A stretch of 64,000 bases of DNA from Alcanivorax sp. (GCA_022565695.1 JAIUME010000003.1:248001-312000), one strand, 5' to 3'; positions 55,256 through 64,000 are shown, counted from the first letter of the stretch. Notes: generated by a model not told the origin, from the sequence alone. Numbers and translations: made by a program.

Positions 55256-56599
55256 CGCGGAGCCCGTCTTTTGCTGGTCGGTCTGCTTGGCTGGAGCGGC
55301 GGCGCTGCGGCCATGGGCCTGTCAGAGGCCTTTGATCTGGCGACAGAGTTTGATCCGGCGATTCCGCAGTCACTGGCCATTTACGAGGCGGACCGCCAGC
55401 TGGGCCGCCAGGTGAGCGGTGGTCTGAAACCGTCAGTGAACGCCTTCGGTCGTGCTGCGCGGGGGCGAGCGCGGGTGGAGAGCAATGTCTTTCCGGGCGG
55501 TGAAGACGAAGGCAATGTCTACAATGCCGGGGTCGAGTTGCGCCAGCCGCTCTACCGTCGGGACTGGAGCGCCCGGGGGCAGCAGGCAGGCGCGCTGGAT
55601 CGCATGGCGGATATCGGCCGTGAAGACCGCATCCAGCGGTTGATACTGCGCGTGGCCGAGCGCTACTTCGGTGTGCTGGAGGCCCGTGACGGGCTGGAAC
55701 TGGCGCAGCTGGAGCAGGACGCGCTGGACAAGGCGCTGGAAGATACCCGCAATCGCGCGGAAGCCGGTGTCGTGGCACAGACCGAACTGCAGGAAGCCCG
55801 CGCCCGTTCGGACCTGGCCCGGGCCGGTACGATCCGGGCGGAAGCGACACTGGACGCCGCTCAGGATGCCCTCGACGAGATTACCAACAATGGTTATGCA
55901 CCGCTGCCAAGGCTGGGCCGGGATACACCGTTGCCGCCGATCATGCCGTCGCGGGTCGAGGACTGGCTGGAAACCTCCCGTCGTCACAGCCTGGTGCTGA
56001 TGCAGGCCCGGGAAACCATTGTGAATGCGCAATCCGAGGCAGCAGCGCAGCGCTCGGCCTATACGCCGACGCTGGATGCCGTGGCCGCATACGACTATAT
56101 GGATACGCGGGATTTCAGTGACGGTATGGAACGGCGTGAGGCCAGTATCGGCCTCGAGCTCCAGGTGCCGATCTATCAGGGTGGTGCCAATACTGCGCGC
56201 AGTCGTGAGGCGGCCTTTCGTCTGGAAGCGAGCCGGGCAGAACTGGCGCGATTGAATCTGGAGACCGACCGGCGTATCAGACAGTTGTTCCGCGGCGTGC
56301 AGGCGGACCTGCTGGAAGTGGAGGCGTTGCGGCGTGGTGAAGAGTCCGCAGCATCGGCGCTGGAGGCGACGCGCAATGGCTACGAAGCCGGGACCCGTAC
56401 CATTCTTGATTTGCTGGACGCAGAAGCGCGGCTGGCCGATGCCCGCCGTAATTTCGCCGGCGCGCGTTATCAGTTCCTGATGAGTTCACTGACGCTGTAT
56501 TACGAAGCGGGCGTGCTCAGCGCGGATGAAATCCGCCGCCTGGATGATCTGCTGGAGCCGGCTTCCGAGGCGCCGGCATTCGGTATGTCCCGGTACTGA
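55208..56599 (+). CDS. TolC-family outer-membrane channel protein
   Basis: A 463-residue outer-membrane efflux protein (OEP/TolC). A signal peptide (LLLVGLLGWSGGAAAM) is followed by MGLSEAFDLATEFDPAI. Two OEP repeats show long amphipathic helices (LRVAERYFGVLEARDGLELA and TRNGYEAGTRTILDLLDAEARL). It should form the exit duct of a type I secretion or tripartite efflux system, but no partner is adjacent. The GGAGG at 55195-55199 is eight bases from the first ATG, which is why that start is chosen; the other three would remove 5-15 residues. Confidence 0.9.
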   Translation: MRGSSMRDSTMRASTMRGARLLLVGLLGWSGGAAAMGLSEAFDLATEFDPAIPQSLAIYEADRQLGRQVSGGLKPSVNAFGRAARGRARVESNVFPGGEDEGNVYNAGVELRQPLYRRDWSARGQQAGALDRMADIGREDRIQRLILRVAERYFGVLEARDGLELAQLEQDALDKALEDTRNRAEAGVVAQTELQEARARSDLARAGTIRAEATLDAAQDALDEITNNGYAPLPRLGRDTPLPPIMPSRVEDWLETSRRHSLVLMQARETIVNAQSEAAAQRSAYTPTLDAVAAYDYMDTRDFSDGMERREASIGLELQVPIYQGGANTARSREAAFRLEASRAELARLNLETDRRIRQLFRGVQADLLEVEALRRGEESAASALEATRNGYEAGTRTILDLLDAEARLADARRNFAGARYQFLMSSLTLYYEAGVLSADEIRRLDDLLEPASEAPAFGMSRY

Positions 56600-56630
56600 C
56601 TATTGCCACCATCGCAAGTCTGAAAGCCAG

Positions 56631-56662
56631 CAGCCGAAGGCGTGAGGAAACGCCTTCGGCTG
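56631..56662. terminator. Bidirectional stem-loop between the TolC-like gene and ppnP
   Basis: CAGCCGAAGGCGT, loop GAGGAA and ACGCCTTCGGCTG form a perfect 13-bp stem between two convergent genes. There is no U-tract on either strand. Confidence 0.7.
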
Positions 56663-56683
56663 ACCGACTCACTGGTACAGGCA

Positions 56684-56965
56684 TCAGCGGTACAGGCAAA
56701 GGTAGGCGGTATCGACGGCCACTTTCAATTGGAAGCTGGCATTGGCAGGCACTTCAAACGTCTCGTCGGCAGCAAAGGTCTGCCATGCATCGGTGCCCGG
56801 CAGTTTGACCGTCAGCGCACCACTGATGACCTTCATGATTTCATGCTGGCTGGTGCCGAATTCATACTCCCCGGGTGCCATGACGCCGACGGTGGCGGGC
56901 AGGGTTTCGGTCTGAAAGGCAATTGAGGCCACCTGGCCATCGAAGTACTGGTTGGTCTTGAACAT
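56684..56965 (-). CDS. ppnP: Pyrimidine/purine nucleoside phosphorylase (DUF1255)
   Basis: A 93-residue single-cupin protein of the PpnP/YaiE family. It starts [18 protein letters not shown] and continues [22 protein letters not shown], then [10 protein letters not shown]. PpnP splits nucleosides with phosphate. It stands alone, convergent with the TolC-like gene and divergent from hrpB. Confidence 0.95.
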   Translation of the reverse strand: MFKTNQYFDGQVASIAFQTETLPATVGVMAPGEYEFGTSQHEIMKVISGALTVKLPGTDAWQTFAADETFEVPANASFQLKVAVDTAYLCLYR

Positions 56966-57106
56966 GGTTGTCTCCGTATCGTTCTCGGCATCAGCCTCGG
57001 CATCGAGGCGCGCGAGTATCGCATGCCCGGTGTTTCCGCCGCCAGATCAGGCGGCTAAACTCAGCCGAATCTGCCGCCATGGCGGATCTTCGTAACAGGA
57101 GAGACG

Positions 57107-59650
57107 GTGCCGCCTTCCTTCCCGGCCGACAGTTTGCCCATTGATGAGGCCATGCCTGCACTGCTTGCTGCGCTGAGCAAGTCCCCGGCGGTGGTGTTGC
57201 AGGCGCCGCCGGGGGCGGGCAAGACCACCCGTGTGCCCCTGGCGCTGTCGGATGCACCGTGGCTGGCGGGGCAGCGCATTCTGATGCTGGAGCCCCGGCG
57301 TATGGCCGCACGCAGCGCAGCGACCTATATGGCGCGTCTGCGTGGTGAACAACCGGGCCAGTCAGTGGGTTACCGCACTCGGCTGGACAGTCGCGTTGGC
57401 GCAACTACCCGCATTGAAGTCGTTACCGAGGGCATTTTGACCCGGATGCTGCAGCAGGACCCGCAGCTGGACGGTTACGGCATTGTGATTTTCGACGAGT
57501 TCCACGAGCGATCCTTGCAGGCGGATCTGGGGCTGGCGCTGGCCCGTGAGAGCCAGCAGGTATTGCGGCCTGATCTGCGAATGCTGGTCATGTCAGCGAC
57601 GCTGGATGGGGAGCGGTTGTCTGCATTGCTGGATCATGCGCCGGTGGTCAGCAGTGCCGGGCGCATGTTCCCTGTCTCGGTGACGTACAGACCGCCGGGG
57701 CGCACGCCGTGGCTGGACCATGCGGCACAGGAAATTCGGGGGTTGCTCGCCGGGGATTGCGGCTCGGTACTGGTGTTTTTGCCGGGTGCGGCGGAAATCC
57801 GCGGACTGCAACGGCGCCTGGACGGTACGCTGCCGGACGACGTGCATTTGGCCGCGCTGGCGGGCGAACTGAGTCCGACGGCACAGGACGCGGCGATTGC
57901 ACCGGCCCCGCAGGGACAGCGCAAGCTGGTGCTGTCCACCGCCATCGCCGAAACCTCCCTGACCATCGAAGGCGTGCGCACGGTGGTGGATTGTGGCTGG
58001 TCACGCAGGCCGCATTACGATCCCGGCAGTGCCATGACCCGTCTGATCACGGAGCGCGTATCGGCGGCATCAGCGACCCAGCGCAGTGGCCGTGCCGGGC
58101 GCCTGGAGGCGGGCCATTGCCTGCGTTTGTGGGCCGAGTCCGAGCGGTTGTCGCCGTTCTCCGCGCCAGAGATAGTGCACGCAGACCTGTGTGATCTGGT
58201 GCTCGAGCTGGCGGCTTGGGGCTGTCACGATCCGGCGGCGCTGACCTGGCTCGATCTGCCGCCATCCGCAGCCTTCGAGCGCGCCCGATCGTTGTTGCAA
58301 CAGCTCGGCGCGCTGGACGATAGCGGCTGCATTACCGGCCACGGCAAGGCGATGCAGCAAGTGCCACTGCCGGTGCGGCTGGCGCATATGCTGCTGTGCG
58401 CGCGCACTCGGGGATTGGGGGTGCTTGCGGCGGAGCTGGCAGCGTTGTTGTCCGACCGCGATCTGTTTGCCGGTCCTCTGGCGCGGGAGCAAGGGGTTGA
58501 TCTGCATCGGCGTCTGGCGGCGTTGCGCGCGCCGGCAGGTGCTACCTTGCCGGGCGTGTCGTGGGGTGTGCCGCGCGCCCGATTGCAGCAGGTCCGGCAA
58601 CTGGCCCGACGTCTGGATCCGCATGCGGCGCGCACGCGTGGCGAGCAGGCGCGCGATGAATCCGACGACGAAGCAGGGGCGTTGCTGGCCCTGGCCTATC
58701 CGGACCGCATTGCCCTGCGACGGCCGGGGAATACGCCGCGCTACCAACTCAGCAATGGTCGCGGTGCCTGGTTGCCGGAGGATGACCCGCTTGCCATGGC
58801 GCCGTGGCTGGTGGCGGCCGAACTTGACGGCGACGCCCGTGAGGCGCGTCTGTTTCTGGCGGTCGAAGTGCGCGCCGACCAGATCGAGACGGCATTCGCG
58901 CAGACATTGATCGAGGAAGCGGACCGGGTGAGCTGGGACAGCCGGGCCGGGCAGGTCGTGGCGCGCAGAGAGCGGCGGCTTGGTGCCTTGTTACTGAGTG
59001 AGGGGCCGCTGGTACGCCCGGACCCGGTGGCGATACAGCACGCCATGCTGGCAGGGTTGCGTGCTGCGGGTTTGGGCGCGCTGCCCTGGCGCCCTGCACT
59101 GCGGCAATGGCAGGCGCGGGTGATGCTGCTGCGGGGGCAGGTGCCCGCAGACTGGCCGGATGTCTCCGACGAGGCGCTGCTGACTGGCCTGGAGGACTGG
59201 GCTGGCCCCTTTCTTGATGGCATGACCCGGTTGCGCCAGCTCAATGATTTTCCGCTGTCGGAGGCGTTACAGGCGCTGCTGGACTACCCGGCGCGGCAGG
59301 TCCTGGCCCGTGAGGCGCCCACCCATGTGCAGGTGCCCAGTGGCAGCCAGGTCACGCTCGACTATTGCGTCGCAGGCGAGCAGCCCGTTCTGGCGGTCAA
59401 GCTGCAGGAAATGTTTGGTGCTCAGGACACGCCGAGAGTGGCCTATGGCCGGGTTCCGGTATTGCTGCATCTGTTGTCGCCGGCGCGTCGGCCGGTGGCC
59501 ATCACCACTGACCTGGCCGGCTTCTGGCAGCAGGGGTACACGCAAGTGCGCAAGGACCTGCGTGGCCGTTACCCGAAACACCCCTGGCCGGAAGACCCGC
59601 TGCAGGCGCCGGCGCAGCGCGGCACCGGTCGCCGCCGCCCTGAGTCCTGA
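57107..59650 (+). CDS. hrpB: ATP-dependent helicase HrpB
   Basis: An 847-residue DEAH-like RNA helicase of the HrpB type. Motif I is VVLQAPPGAGKTTRVPLAL, motif II is DEFHERS, and motif III is VMSATLDGERL. Motif VI is QRSGRAGRLEAGHC, and the HrpB C-terminal domain is present. The start is GTG, with AGGAGAG five bases upstream. The stop lies within a 7-bp repeat tract. Confidence 0.96.
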   Translation: MPPSFPADSLPIDEAMPALLAALSKSPAVVLQAPPGAGKTTRVPLALSDAPWLAGQRILMLEPRRMAARSAATYMARLRGEQPGQSVGYRTRLDSRVGATTRIEVVTEGILTRMLQQDPQLDGYGIVIFDEFHERSLQADLGLALARESQQVLRPDLRMLVMSATLDGERLSALLDHAPVVSSAGRMFPVSVTYRPPGRTPWLDHAAQEIRGLLAGDCGSVLVFLPGAAEIRGLQRRLDGTLPDDVHLAALAGELSPTAQDAAIAPAPQGQRKLVLSTAIAETSLTIEGVRTVVDCGWSRRPHYDPGSAMTRLITERVSAASATQRSGRAGRLEAGHCLRLWAESERLSPFSAPEIVHADLCDLVLELAAWGCHDPAALTWLDLPPSAAFERARSLLQQLGALDDSGCITGHGKAMQQVPLPVRLAHMLLCARTRGLGVLAAELAALLSDRDLFAGPLAREQGVDLHRRLAALRAPAGATLPGVSWGVPRARLQQVRQLARRLDPHAARTRGEQARDESDDEAGALLALAYPDRIALRRPGNTPRYQLSNGRGAWLPEDDPLAMAPWLVAAELDGDAREARLFLAVEVRADQIETAFAQTLIEEADRVSWDSRAGQVVARRERRLGALLLSEGPLVRPDPVAIQHAMLAGLRAAGLGALPWRPALRQWQARVMLLRGQVPADWPDVSDEALLTGLEDWAGPFLDGMTRLRQLNDFPLSEALQALLDYPARQVLAREAPTHVQVPSGSQVTLDYCVAGEQPVLAVKLQEMFGAQDTPRVAYGRVPVLLHLLSPARRPVAITTDLAGFWQQGYTQVRKDLRGRYPKHPWPEDPLQAPAQRGTGRRRPES

Positions 59651-59675
59651 GTTCTGAGTTCTGGGTCCTGAGGGG
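59641..59675. repeat. 7-bp tandem repeat (x5) at the hrpB stop
   Basis: Units TGAGTCC, TGAGTTC, TGAGTTC, TGGGTCC and TGAGGGG run across the hrpB stop codon (59648-59650). They end four bases before the stop of the convergent AraC gene. A similar TTCTGAG-rich stretch follows fadL (28288-28325). Confidence 0.8.
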
Positions 59676-59678
59676 CGG

Positions 59679-60701
59679 TCAGGGAGACCAGGGGTGCGAA
59701 GCCCGGTATTCGCCGGGCGTCATGCCGGTCCAGCGGCGGAAGGCCTTGAACAGTGTGCCCGTCTCGGTATACCCCAATTGCTGTGCTATGGCCTCGAAAG
59801 ACAGTAGTCCCTCGCTGATCAATTGCCGGGCCCGATGGGCTCGTACCTGATCCACTAACTGCCGGAAAGTGGTGTTCTGGGCCTGGAGTCTGCGCTGCAG
59901 GCCGCGCACGCTGATATGCATCAGTTCGGCAATCTGCTGCTGCGCGGACACCCCTTCCATACTGCCTCTGGGCAACTGATCGCGGATCAGCGCCGTGATG
60001 TCGTCGCTGAAAAAGCGTTGGCGCAGATTGCCCAGTTCACGCCGTGCCTGTGCCAGTGCCTGCTCCAGCGAGGCCGTCTCGCTGGCCGGATTGTGCTGAT
60101 CGAGAATATGGCGGCTGAAGCAGATCTCATCGACGTCGCAGCCGAAATGTACCGGGACGCCGCTCAGTTCGCGCCAGAGATGCGGGTGAGAGGGCGTGGC
60201 TCTGCGCAGCCGGATATGGGCATCCGGGGCGCGATCAATGCCCAGCAGCACACCGCCCAGCCGCAGGATGCCGTTGATCATCGCCTCGGTCTGCTGGGGA
60301 TGTTGCTGTGTTTCTGACACCGGCAGCACCTGAACGCGGCAGGTGTCTCCGTGGACCTGCAGGTCGAGACGGTCTGCCTCGCTCAGCAGCGGCCAGAACT
60401 GCCGCGCATGATGCAGCATTTGCCAGCCATCCTCGCTGTGGTGCACCAGTGACAGCAGCGGGGCAATATCGCTGAGCAGTGTCTGGTGGCCAATCCGTAA
60501 CCCCATGCAGGGGTCTCGCAGCCGGTTGCTGGTGTAGCAGTAAAGGCGATAGATGAGCGCGGCATCCGCCCGCTGACTGTCGTGACAGATATCGGACAAT
60601 GGCGATCCCGCCGCCGCACTCAGCTCTTCCAGGGACAGGCCGTGACTGACCCAGTAACGCAGATCACTGGCCAGCAGGGCGGGGTGTTTGGTCAGCTGCA
60701 T
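59679..60701 (-). CDS. AraC-family regulator with an OruR/ArgR-type sensor domain
   Basis: A 340-residue regulator. The N-terminal part (about 1-200) resembles the Arabinose_bd domain of pseudomonad AraC proteins. The C-terminal AraC helix-turn-helix has SFEAIAQQLGYTETGTLFKAF and RRWTGMTPGEYRASH. The ligand is unknown. It is divergent from the beta-helix lipoprotein gene across a 190-base spacer (60702-60891) with no other gene, so it may control that cassette. Confidence 0.92.
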   Translation of the reverse strand: MQLTKHPALLASDLRYWVSHGLSLEELSAAAGSPLSDICHDSQRADAALIYRLYCYTSNRLRDPCMGLRIGHQTLLSDIAPLLSLVHHSEDGWQMLHHARQFWPLLSEADRLDLQVHGDTCRVQVLPVSETQQHPQQTEAMINGILRLGGVLLGIDRAPDAHIRLRRATPSHPHLWRELSGVPVHFGCDVDEICFSRHILDQHNPASETASLEQALAQARRELGNLRQRFFSDDITALIRDQLPRGSMEGVSAQQQIAELMHISVRGLQRRLQAQNTTFRQLVDQVRAHRARQLISEGLLSFEAIAQQLGYTETGTLFKAFRRWTGMTPGEYRASHPWSP

Positions 60702-60891
60702 GGCCCAGCCTTCACGCTTTCTTTATTCATCCTTCACACTCTACCCCATGGTGGCACTTTGGTACCACACGACACCTGCGCACCAAGACAGGCGTGTGAT
60801 GCCATTGTCTGTGTCAGGGGCTGCTACGAATATCGGATGAGTCACAACTTACAAGCAGAACTCATAGTCAAAACAATAACGGGAGAGCCCC

Positions 60892-62337
60892 ATGATCGAT
60901 GTCCTTCACCTGGTCTCACGGCAGCGGTGTGCCGCCGCAGTATTAGTGGGCGCCAGCGCGCTGCTGGTCGCCTGCGGTGGCAGCAGTAGTTCCAGTTCCA
61001 GTGGCCCGGTATTTCCACCCGGCGCGATCATGCTGGACGCGGATGATCTGACCGAAAGCGCCAAGACGGCCTTCATCACAGCCTCGCCGGGGGATGTCAT
61101 CGTCTTCCCTGAAGGGCATTTCATGATCGACGACACGCTGACGCTGGACGGCGTGACCAGTGGCCTCCACAACGTCACCCTGCGGGGTTATGGTCGGGAG
61201 CGTACAACCCTGGATTTCTCAGGCTCCGTCGGCGGGGATGGCATCTATATCCAGAATGCCAGCGACATCACCATTCGTGACCTGACAGTGATCGAGGCCA
61301 ACAACAACGCCATCAAGCTGCTCGGTGTGGACGGCGTACATATCCATCACGCAGGTGCGGAATGGCGGGGCGATCTCACTTCGGATAATGGTGCCTATGG
61401 GCTCTATCCCGTGGAGTCCAGCAACATTCTGATCGAACATTCCTACGTGCGTGGTTCTGCTGACGCGGGTATCTATGTCGGTCAGTCCCAGAATATTGTC
61501 GTCCGGCATAACATTGCCGAAGAGAACGTCGCCGGGATCGAAATCGAGAACTCCAGCAATGCCGATGTCTACGGCAACATTGCGCGGCACAACACCGGTG
61601 GCATCCTGATCTTTGATCTGCCAATTGGTAATAGCATCTACGGCAGCACGGTGCGGGTCTTCGACAACGAGATACAGAGCAACAATACGGATAACTTTGC
61701 CAACCAGAGCTCCAATCCGGCCGGTGTTCATATTGTACCGCCAGGCACCGGGGTTATCGTGCTCGCCACCCGGGATGTAGAAATCTATAACAACCGCATC
61801 AATGATCATGATACGACTGCGATCGCCATTACCGACTACCAGATAGCGGGCACACCCAACGCCGATGTGATTGCGGACGGTTTCCGGCCGACACCGCGCA
61901 ATATCCATGTGCATGATAACGAGATTGGTGAAAGCGGTGCTGATCCGCGCGGTTTGCTGATTGAAGCGATCGTCGCGCCGGTGTTTACGATGATCGGTGA
62001 AGGCATGCCGGCGATTCTGTACGACGGCCTCGGTGAGGTGCTGGCCAATCAGGGCTATTCCGCTGGTCTGGGAGAGACGCCTTTTGCGGCAGATGGTTCG
62101 GATAACGTCTGCGCTGCGGACAACGGCGACATAACAGTCGGCTACCTGTTCGATCCCTCTGACGATTCCGATCTGCAGTTTCATGAGGGCGAACCCATTC
62201 CGCGGCCTGCGGTGGACACCGGCAACGCCAGCGCCATCTTCTGTACACAGACACGCCTGTCCGCATCCGCTGCCACCATCAACGGCGTTACCTATGGTTG
62301 CGGCGAGGATGATGACGGCGACGCCTGCCAGCTGTAA
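60892..62337 (+). CDS. Parallel beta-helix lipoprotein (TIGR03805 type)
   Basis: A 481-residue lipoprotein: the lipobox LLVAC ends at Cys28, followed by GG and a serine run. The body is a right-handed parallel beta-helix of imperfect turns with repeated N-N-x-I and V-x-x-N-x-I motifs (NASDITIRDLTVIEANNNAI and NIVVRHNIAEENVAGIEIEN). Members of this family sit next to SO2930/HNE_0200-type proteins, exactly as here. No polysaccharide-lyase catalytic motif stands out. Gly at +2 suggests outer-membrane sorting. Two cysteines near the C-terminus (C-T-Q and YGCGEDDDGDACQL) could form a disulfide. Confidence 0.85.
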   Translation: MIDVLHLVSRQRCAAAVLVGASALLVACGGSSSSSSSGPVFPPGAIMLDADDLTESAKTAFITASPGDVIVFPEGHFMIDDTLTLDGVTSGLHNVTLRGYGRERTTLDFSGSVGGDGIYIQNASDITIRDLTVIEANNNAIKLLGVDGVHIHHAGAEWRGDLTSDNGAYGLYPVESSNILIEHSYVRGSADAGIYVGQSQNIVVRHNIAEENVAGIEIENSSNADVYGNIARHNTGGILIFDLPIGNSIYGSTVRVFDNEIQSNNTDNFANQSSNPAGVHIVPPGTGVIVLATRDVEIYNNRINDHDTTAIAITDYQIAGTPNADVIADGFRPTPRNIHVHDNEIGESGADPRGLLIEAIVAPVFTMIGEGMPAILYDGLGEVLANQGYSAGLGETPFAADGSDNVCAADNGDITVGYLFDPSDDSDLQFHEGEPIPRPAVDTGNASAIFCTQTRLSASAATINGVTYGCGEDDDGDACQL

Positions 62338-62382
62338 TGCTGTTCTGATATCTGCAGATGTCTGTATGAGTACCCCGGGAAG

Positions 62383-62418
62383 CCTGTCATGGCGGTGATT
62401 CATCGCCGCCATGACAGG
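62383..62418 (+). promoter_or_regulatory. 13-bp perfect stem-loop between the two lipoprotein genes
   Basis: CCTGTCATGGCGG, a ten-base loop and CCGCCATGACAGG form a perfect stem about 45 bases after the beta-helix stop and 28 bases before the next start. No U-tract follows. It may stabilise the upstream message, attenuate transcription or bind a regulator. Confidence 0.65.
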
Positions 62419-62445
62419 TGACCCTTCTCCGTAGAGGAATCTCTG

Positions 62446-63618
62446 ATGCAAGCAGTACGCACTTTGATGTTGTGTATGCTGGCGGGCATATTGTTGCCTG
62501 CATGCGGTGGCAGTAGTAGTGGTGGGACAGCATCCGGGGGACAGGAATGTGGTATCCGGGACGGCGACATAGATCGCGCTGCACTGATGCAGAACATGCC
62601 ACGATTATCCGACTATGGTCTGTTTCAGGATGCCTGTAATCCTACCGCTTTCCCCCGTGAAAACGGTGTCCGCTACGAGCTGACCAGCAGTCTGTTTTCC
62701 GATTACAGCAGCAAGTACCGCTTCGTCTTCCTGCCGCCAGGTGAGTCGGCCACATGGCAGGATACCGAGGCGTTTCAGTTTCCGGTGGGCACGGTCATCA
62801 CAAAAACATTTTCCATGCCGAACGATACGGCCCATCCGGGCTTCGATAATGAACGCCTTCTCGAAACTCGTCTGTTGATCCGACGGGCGGGCGGCTGGGT
62901 TGCGCTGCCGTACATCTGGAATGAGGAAGGTAATGACGCGACGCTGCGTATCACGGGTGGCGGTATACCGTTATCAGTGGTGCATAACGGTGCCCAGCGT
63001 GACTTCACCTATCGGGTCCCAGACGCCAATCAGTGCAGTGCATGTCATCAGTTCCGTGTTGACGGCACGGCGGTGATCACACTGATAGGGCCAAGGGCAC
63101 GCAGCCTGAACAGAGACGTTGATTATGGTGCCGGCCCGGAAAGCCAGTTGGCCTACTGGGTGGATGAGGGGCTGCTCAGTGATGCCCCTGCAGATATGGA
63201 AACGGTAGACACAGTGCCCGGCTTTTCAAACGACGATGCAGCCTTGATTCCGGGCATGAGCGATGCGGATTTGTTGCGTACGGCAAAGGGCTATCTCGAT
63301 ATCAACTGCGCGCATTGCCACCGCCCACAAGGCAGTGCCAGCACCTCGGGTCTCTTTCTGGAGTTCGGGCGCGATTTTGATTCCCAGCCAACGCAGCACG
63401 GTGTCTGCAAACGTCCGATTGCCTTTGGTGGTGGCGCGTTGAGTTACGACATTGTGCCCGGCAGCGCTGCGGAGTCGATCCTGCACTACCGCATGGGCAC
63501 CTTGCAGCCGGGGCACAGTATGCCAACGGTCGGTAAAGCCACGCTACATACCGAAGGTCTGGCGTTGATCGGTGCCTGGATCGACAGAATGCCCGCATTT
63601 GACTGCGATGGTGCCTGA
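62446..63618 (+). CDS. SO2930-family diheme c-type cytochrome-like lipoprotein
   Basis: A 390-residue lipoprotein with the lipobox LLPAC at Cys20 and then GGSSSGG. The N-terminal domain has MPRLSDYGLF and ELTSSLFSDYSSKYRFVFLPPG, typical of the SO2930/HNE_0200 family (TIGR03806). Two CxxCH haem-c motifs occur: CSACH at 197-201 and CAHCH at 288-292. GTLQPGHSMPTVGK follows, with a methionine that may be an axial ligand. The mature protein should be a membrane-anchored diheme protein. The function of the family is unknown. The stop shares one base with the next, related gene. Confidence 0.85.
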   Translation: MQAVRTLMLCMLAGILLPACGGSSSGGTASGGQECGIRDGDIDRAALMQNMPRLSDYGLFQDACNPTAFPRENGVRYELTSSLFSDYSSKYRFVFLPPGESATWQDTEAFQFPVGTVITKTFSMPNDTAHPGFDNERLLETRLLIRRAGGWVALPYIWNEEGNDATLRITGGGIPLSVVHNGAQRDFTYRVPDANQCSACHQFRVDGTAVITLIGPRARSLNRDVDYGAGPESQLAYWVDEGLLSDAPADMETVDTVPGFSNDDAALIPGMSDADLLRTAKGYLDINCAHCHRPQGSASTSGLFLEFGRDFDSQPTQHGVCKRPIAFGGGALSYDIVPGSAAESILHYRMGTLQPGHSMPTVGKATLHTEGLALIGAWIDRMPAFDCDGA

Positions 63619-64000
63619 TGTTTCCGGGTCTCGTCAGGCGCCACCGACTGCTGCTTCCGGCACTGGCAGCGGCAACGGTGCTGGCGGGATGCGGCGGCGA
63701 TGGACGCGGGAGCTCGTCCGTATCTCCGTGTGAGGCGGTGGGCGAGGGCGTCAACTGGGCGGCACTGGCCGAGCGGAATTGTCCGCAGCTGGCTGATTAC
63801 CGTTTGCTGGACGAGCTGGGTGATCCCCGCTATCCGGCACAGTTGTTCGAGCCCTCGGTGGCCCTGTTTACGGACTATGCGCGCAAGACCCGTGCGATAT
63901 ATCTGCCTCCGGGTGGGCAGATGCAGTTCGACGATACCGCGCCCTTCGCTTTCCCTGATGGCAGTGTGCTGTTGAAAACCTTCTCACTGCCGACCACGAC
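63618..64000 (+). CDS. Second SO2930-family lipoprotein (truncated by the window end)
   Basis: The first 127 residues of a lipoprotein. The lipobox TVLAGC ends at Cys25 and is followed by GGDG. After it come CPQLADYRLL, VALFTDYARKTRAIYLPPGG and FPDGSVLLKTFSLPT. They align with MPRLSDYGLF, SSLFSDYSSKYRFVFLPPG and FPVGTVITKTFSMPN of the preceding gene, so it is a tandem paralogue. The ATG overlaps the previous stop by one base. Whether it has the CxxCH motifs lies beyond the window. Confidence 0.82.
   Translation, partial: MFPGLVRRHRLLLPALAAATVLAGCGGDGRGSSSVSPCEAVGEGVNWAALAERNCPQLADYRLLDELGDPRYPAQLFEPSVALFTDYARKTRAIYLPPGGQMQFDDTAPFAFPDGSVLLKTFSLPTT

Overview
The window is about 64 kb of high-GC, densely coding chromosome from a gammaproteobacterium. 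The order leuC-leuD-leuB-asd-asd2/usg-fimV-truA-trpF-(trpB-trpA)-accD-folC-dedD-cvpA-purF-metZ is the Pseudomonas/Oceanospirillales arrangement. The insertion of trpBA between trpF and accD, together with a FadL porin and a formaldehyde-detoxification pair, suggests a marine relative such as the Alcanivorax group. The genus is an inference from gene order and was not tested by any search. I see no rRNA, tRNA, insertion sequence, prophage or CRISPR array.

Layout. 1-8.6 kb: end of sucC, sucD with its terminator, a PA3496-type small acidic protein, a DMT transporter, an unusual membrane protein with two Sm-like repeats, an epimerase, gpsA, sixA, a thioesterase and an HD-GYP protein. 8.6-16 kb: an xthA operon carrying a voltage-sensor-like membrane protein, then two alpha/beta hydrolases, a MaoC hydratase, a hydrolase-like protein with a Cys elbow, a response regulator with a degenerate GGDEF domain and a DUF2505 protein. 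16-31 kb: SDR, dicarboxylate symporter, an amt operon with a sigma-54 promoter and an NtrC-like site, prmB, aroC, MFS, a phospholipase D-type synthase, fadL, fghA-adhC and sseB. 31-56 kb: LysR and leuCDB-asd-usg-fimV-truA, the trpFBA-accD-folC-dedD-cvpA-purF-metZ run, then moxR-DUF58-tgpA and a TolC-like protein. 56-64 kb: ppnP, hrpB, an AraC regulator, and divergently from it a beta-helix lipoprotein followed by two tandem SO2930-type diheme c-type lipoproteins, the last cut by the window end.

Two things stand out. First, the terminal cassette (AraC regulator, beta-helix lipoprotein, two paralogous CxxCH lipoproteins) looks like an uncharacterised outer-membrane redox/surface system. Second, short tandem direct repeats (6-21 bp units, 2-5 copies) recur at well over a dozen gene boundaries and inside folC. 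The three that lie in coding sequence have units divisible by three (15, 15 and 21 bp), while most spacer units are not. Two of these repeats create stacks of in-frame start codons, at leuB and at the tolC-like gene.

Coordinates of starts were chosen from ribosome-binding sites and family alignments from memory. No database search was possible.
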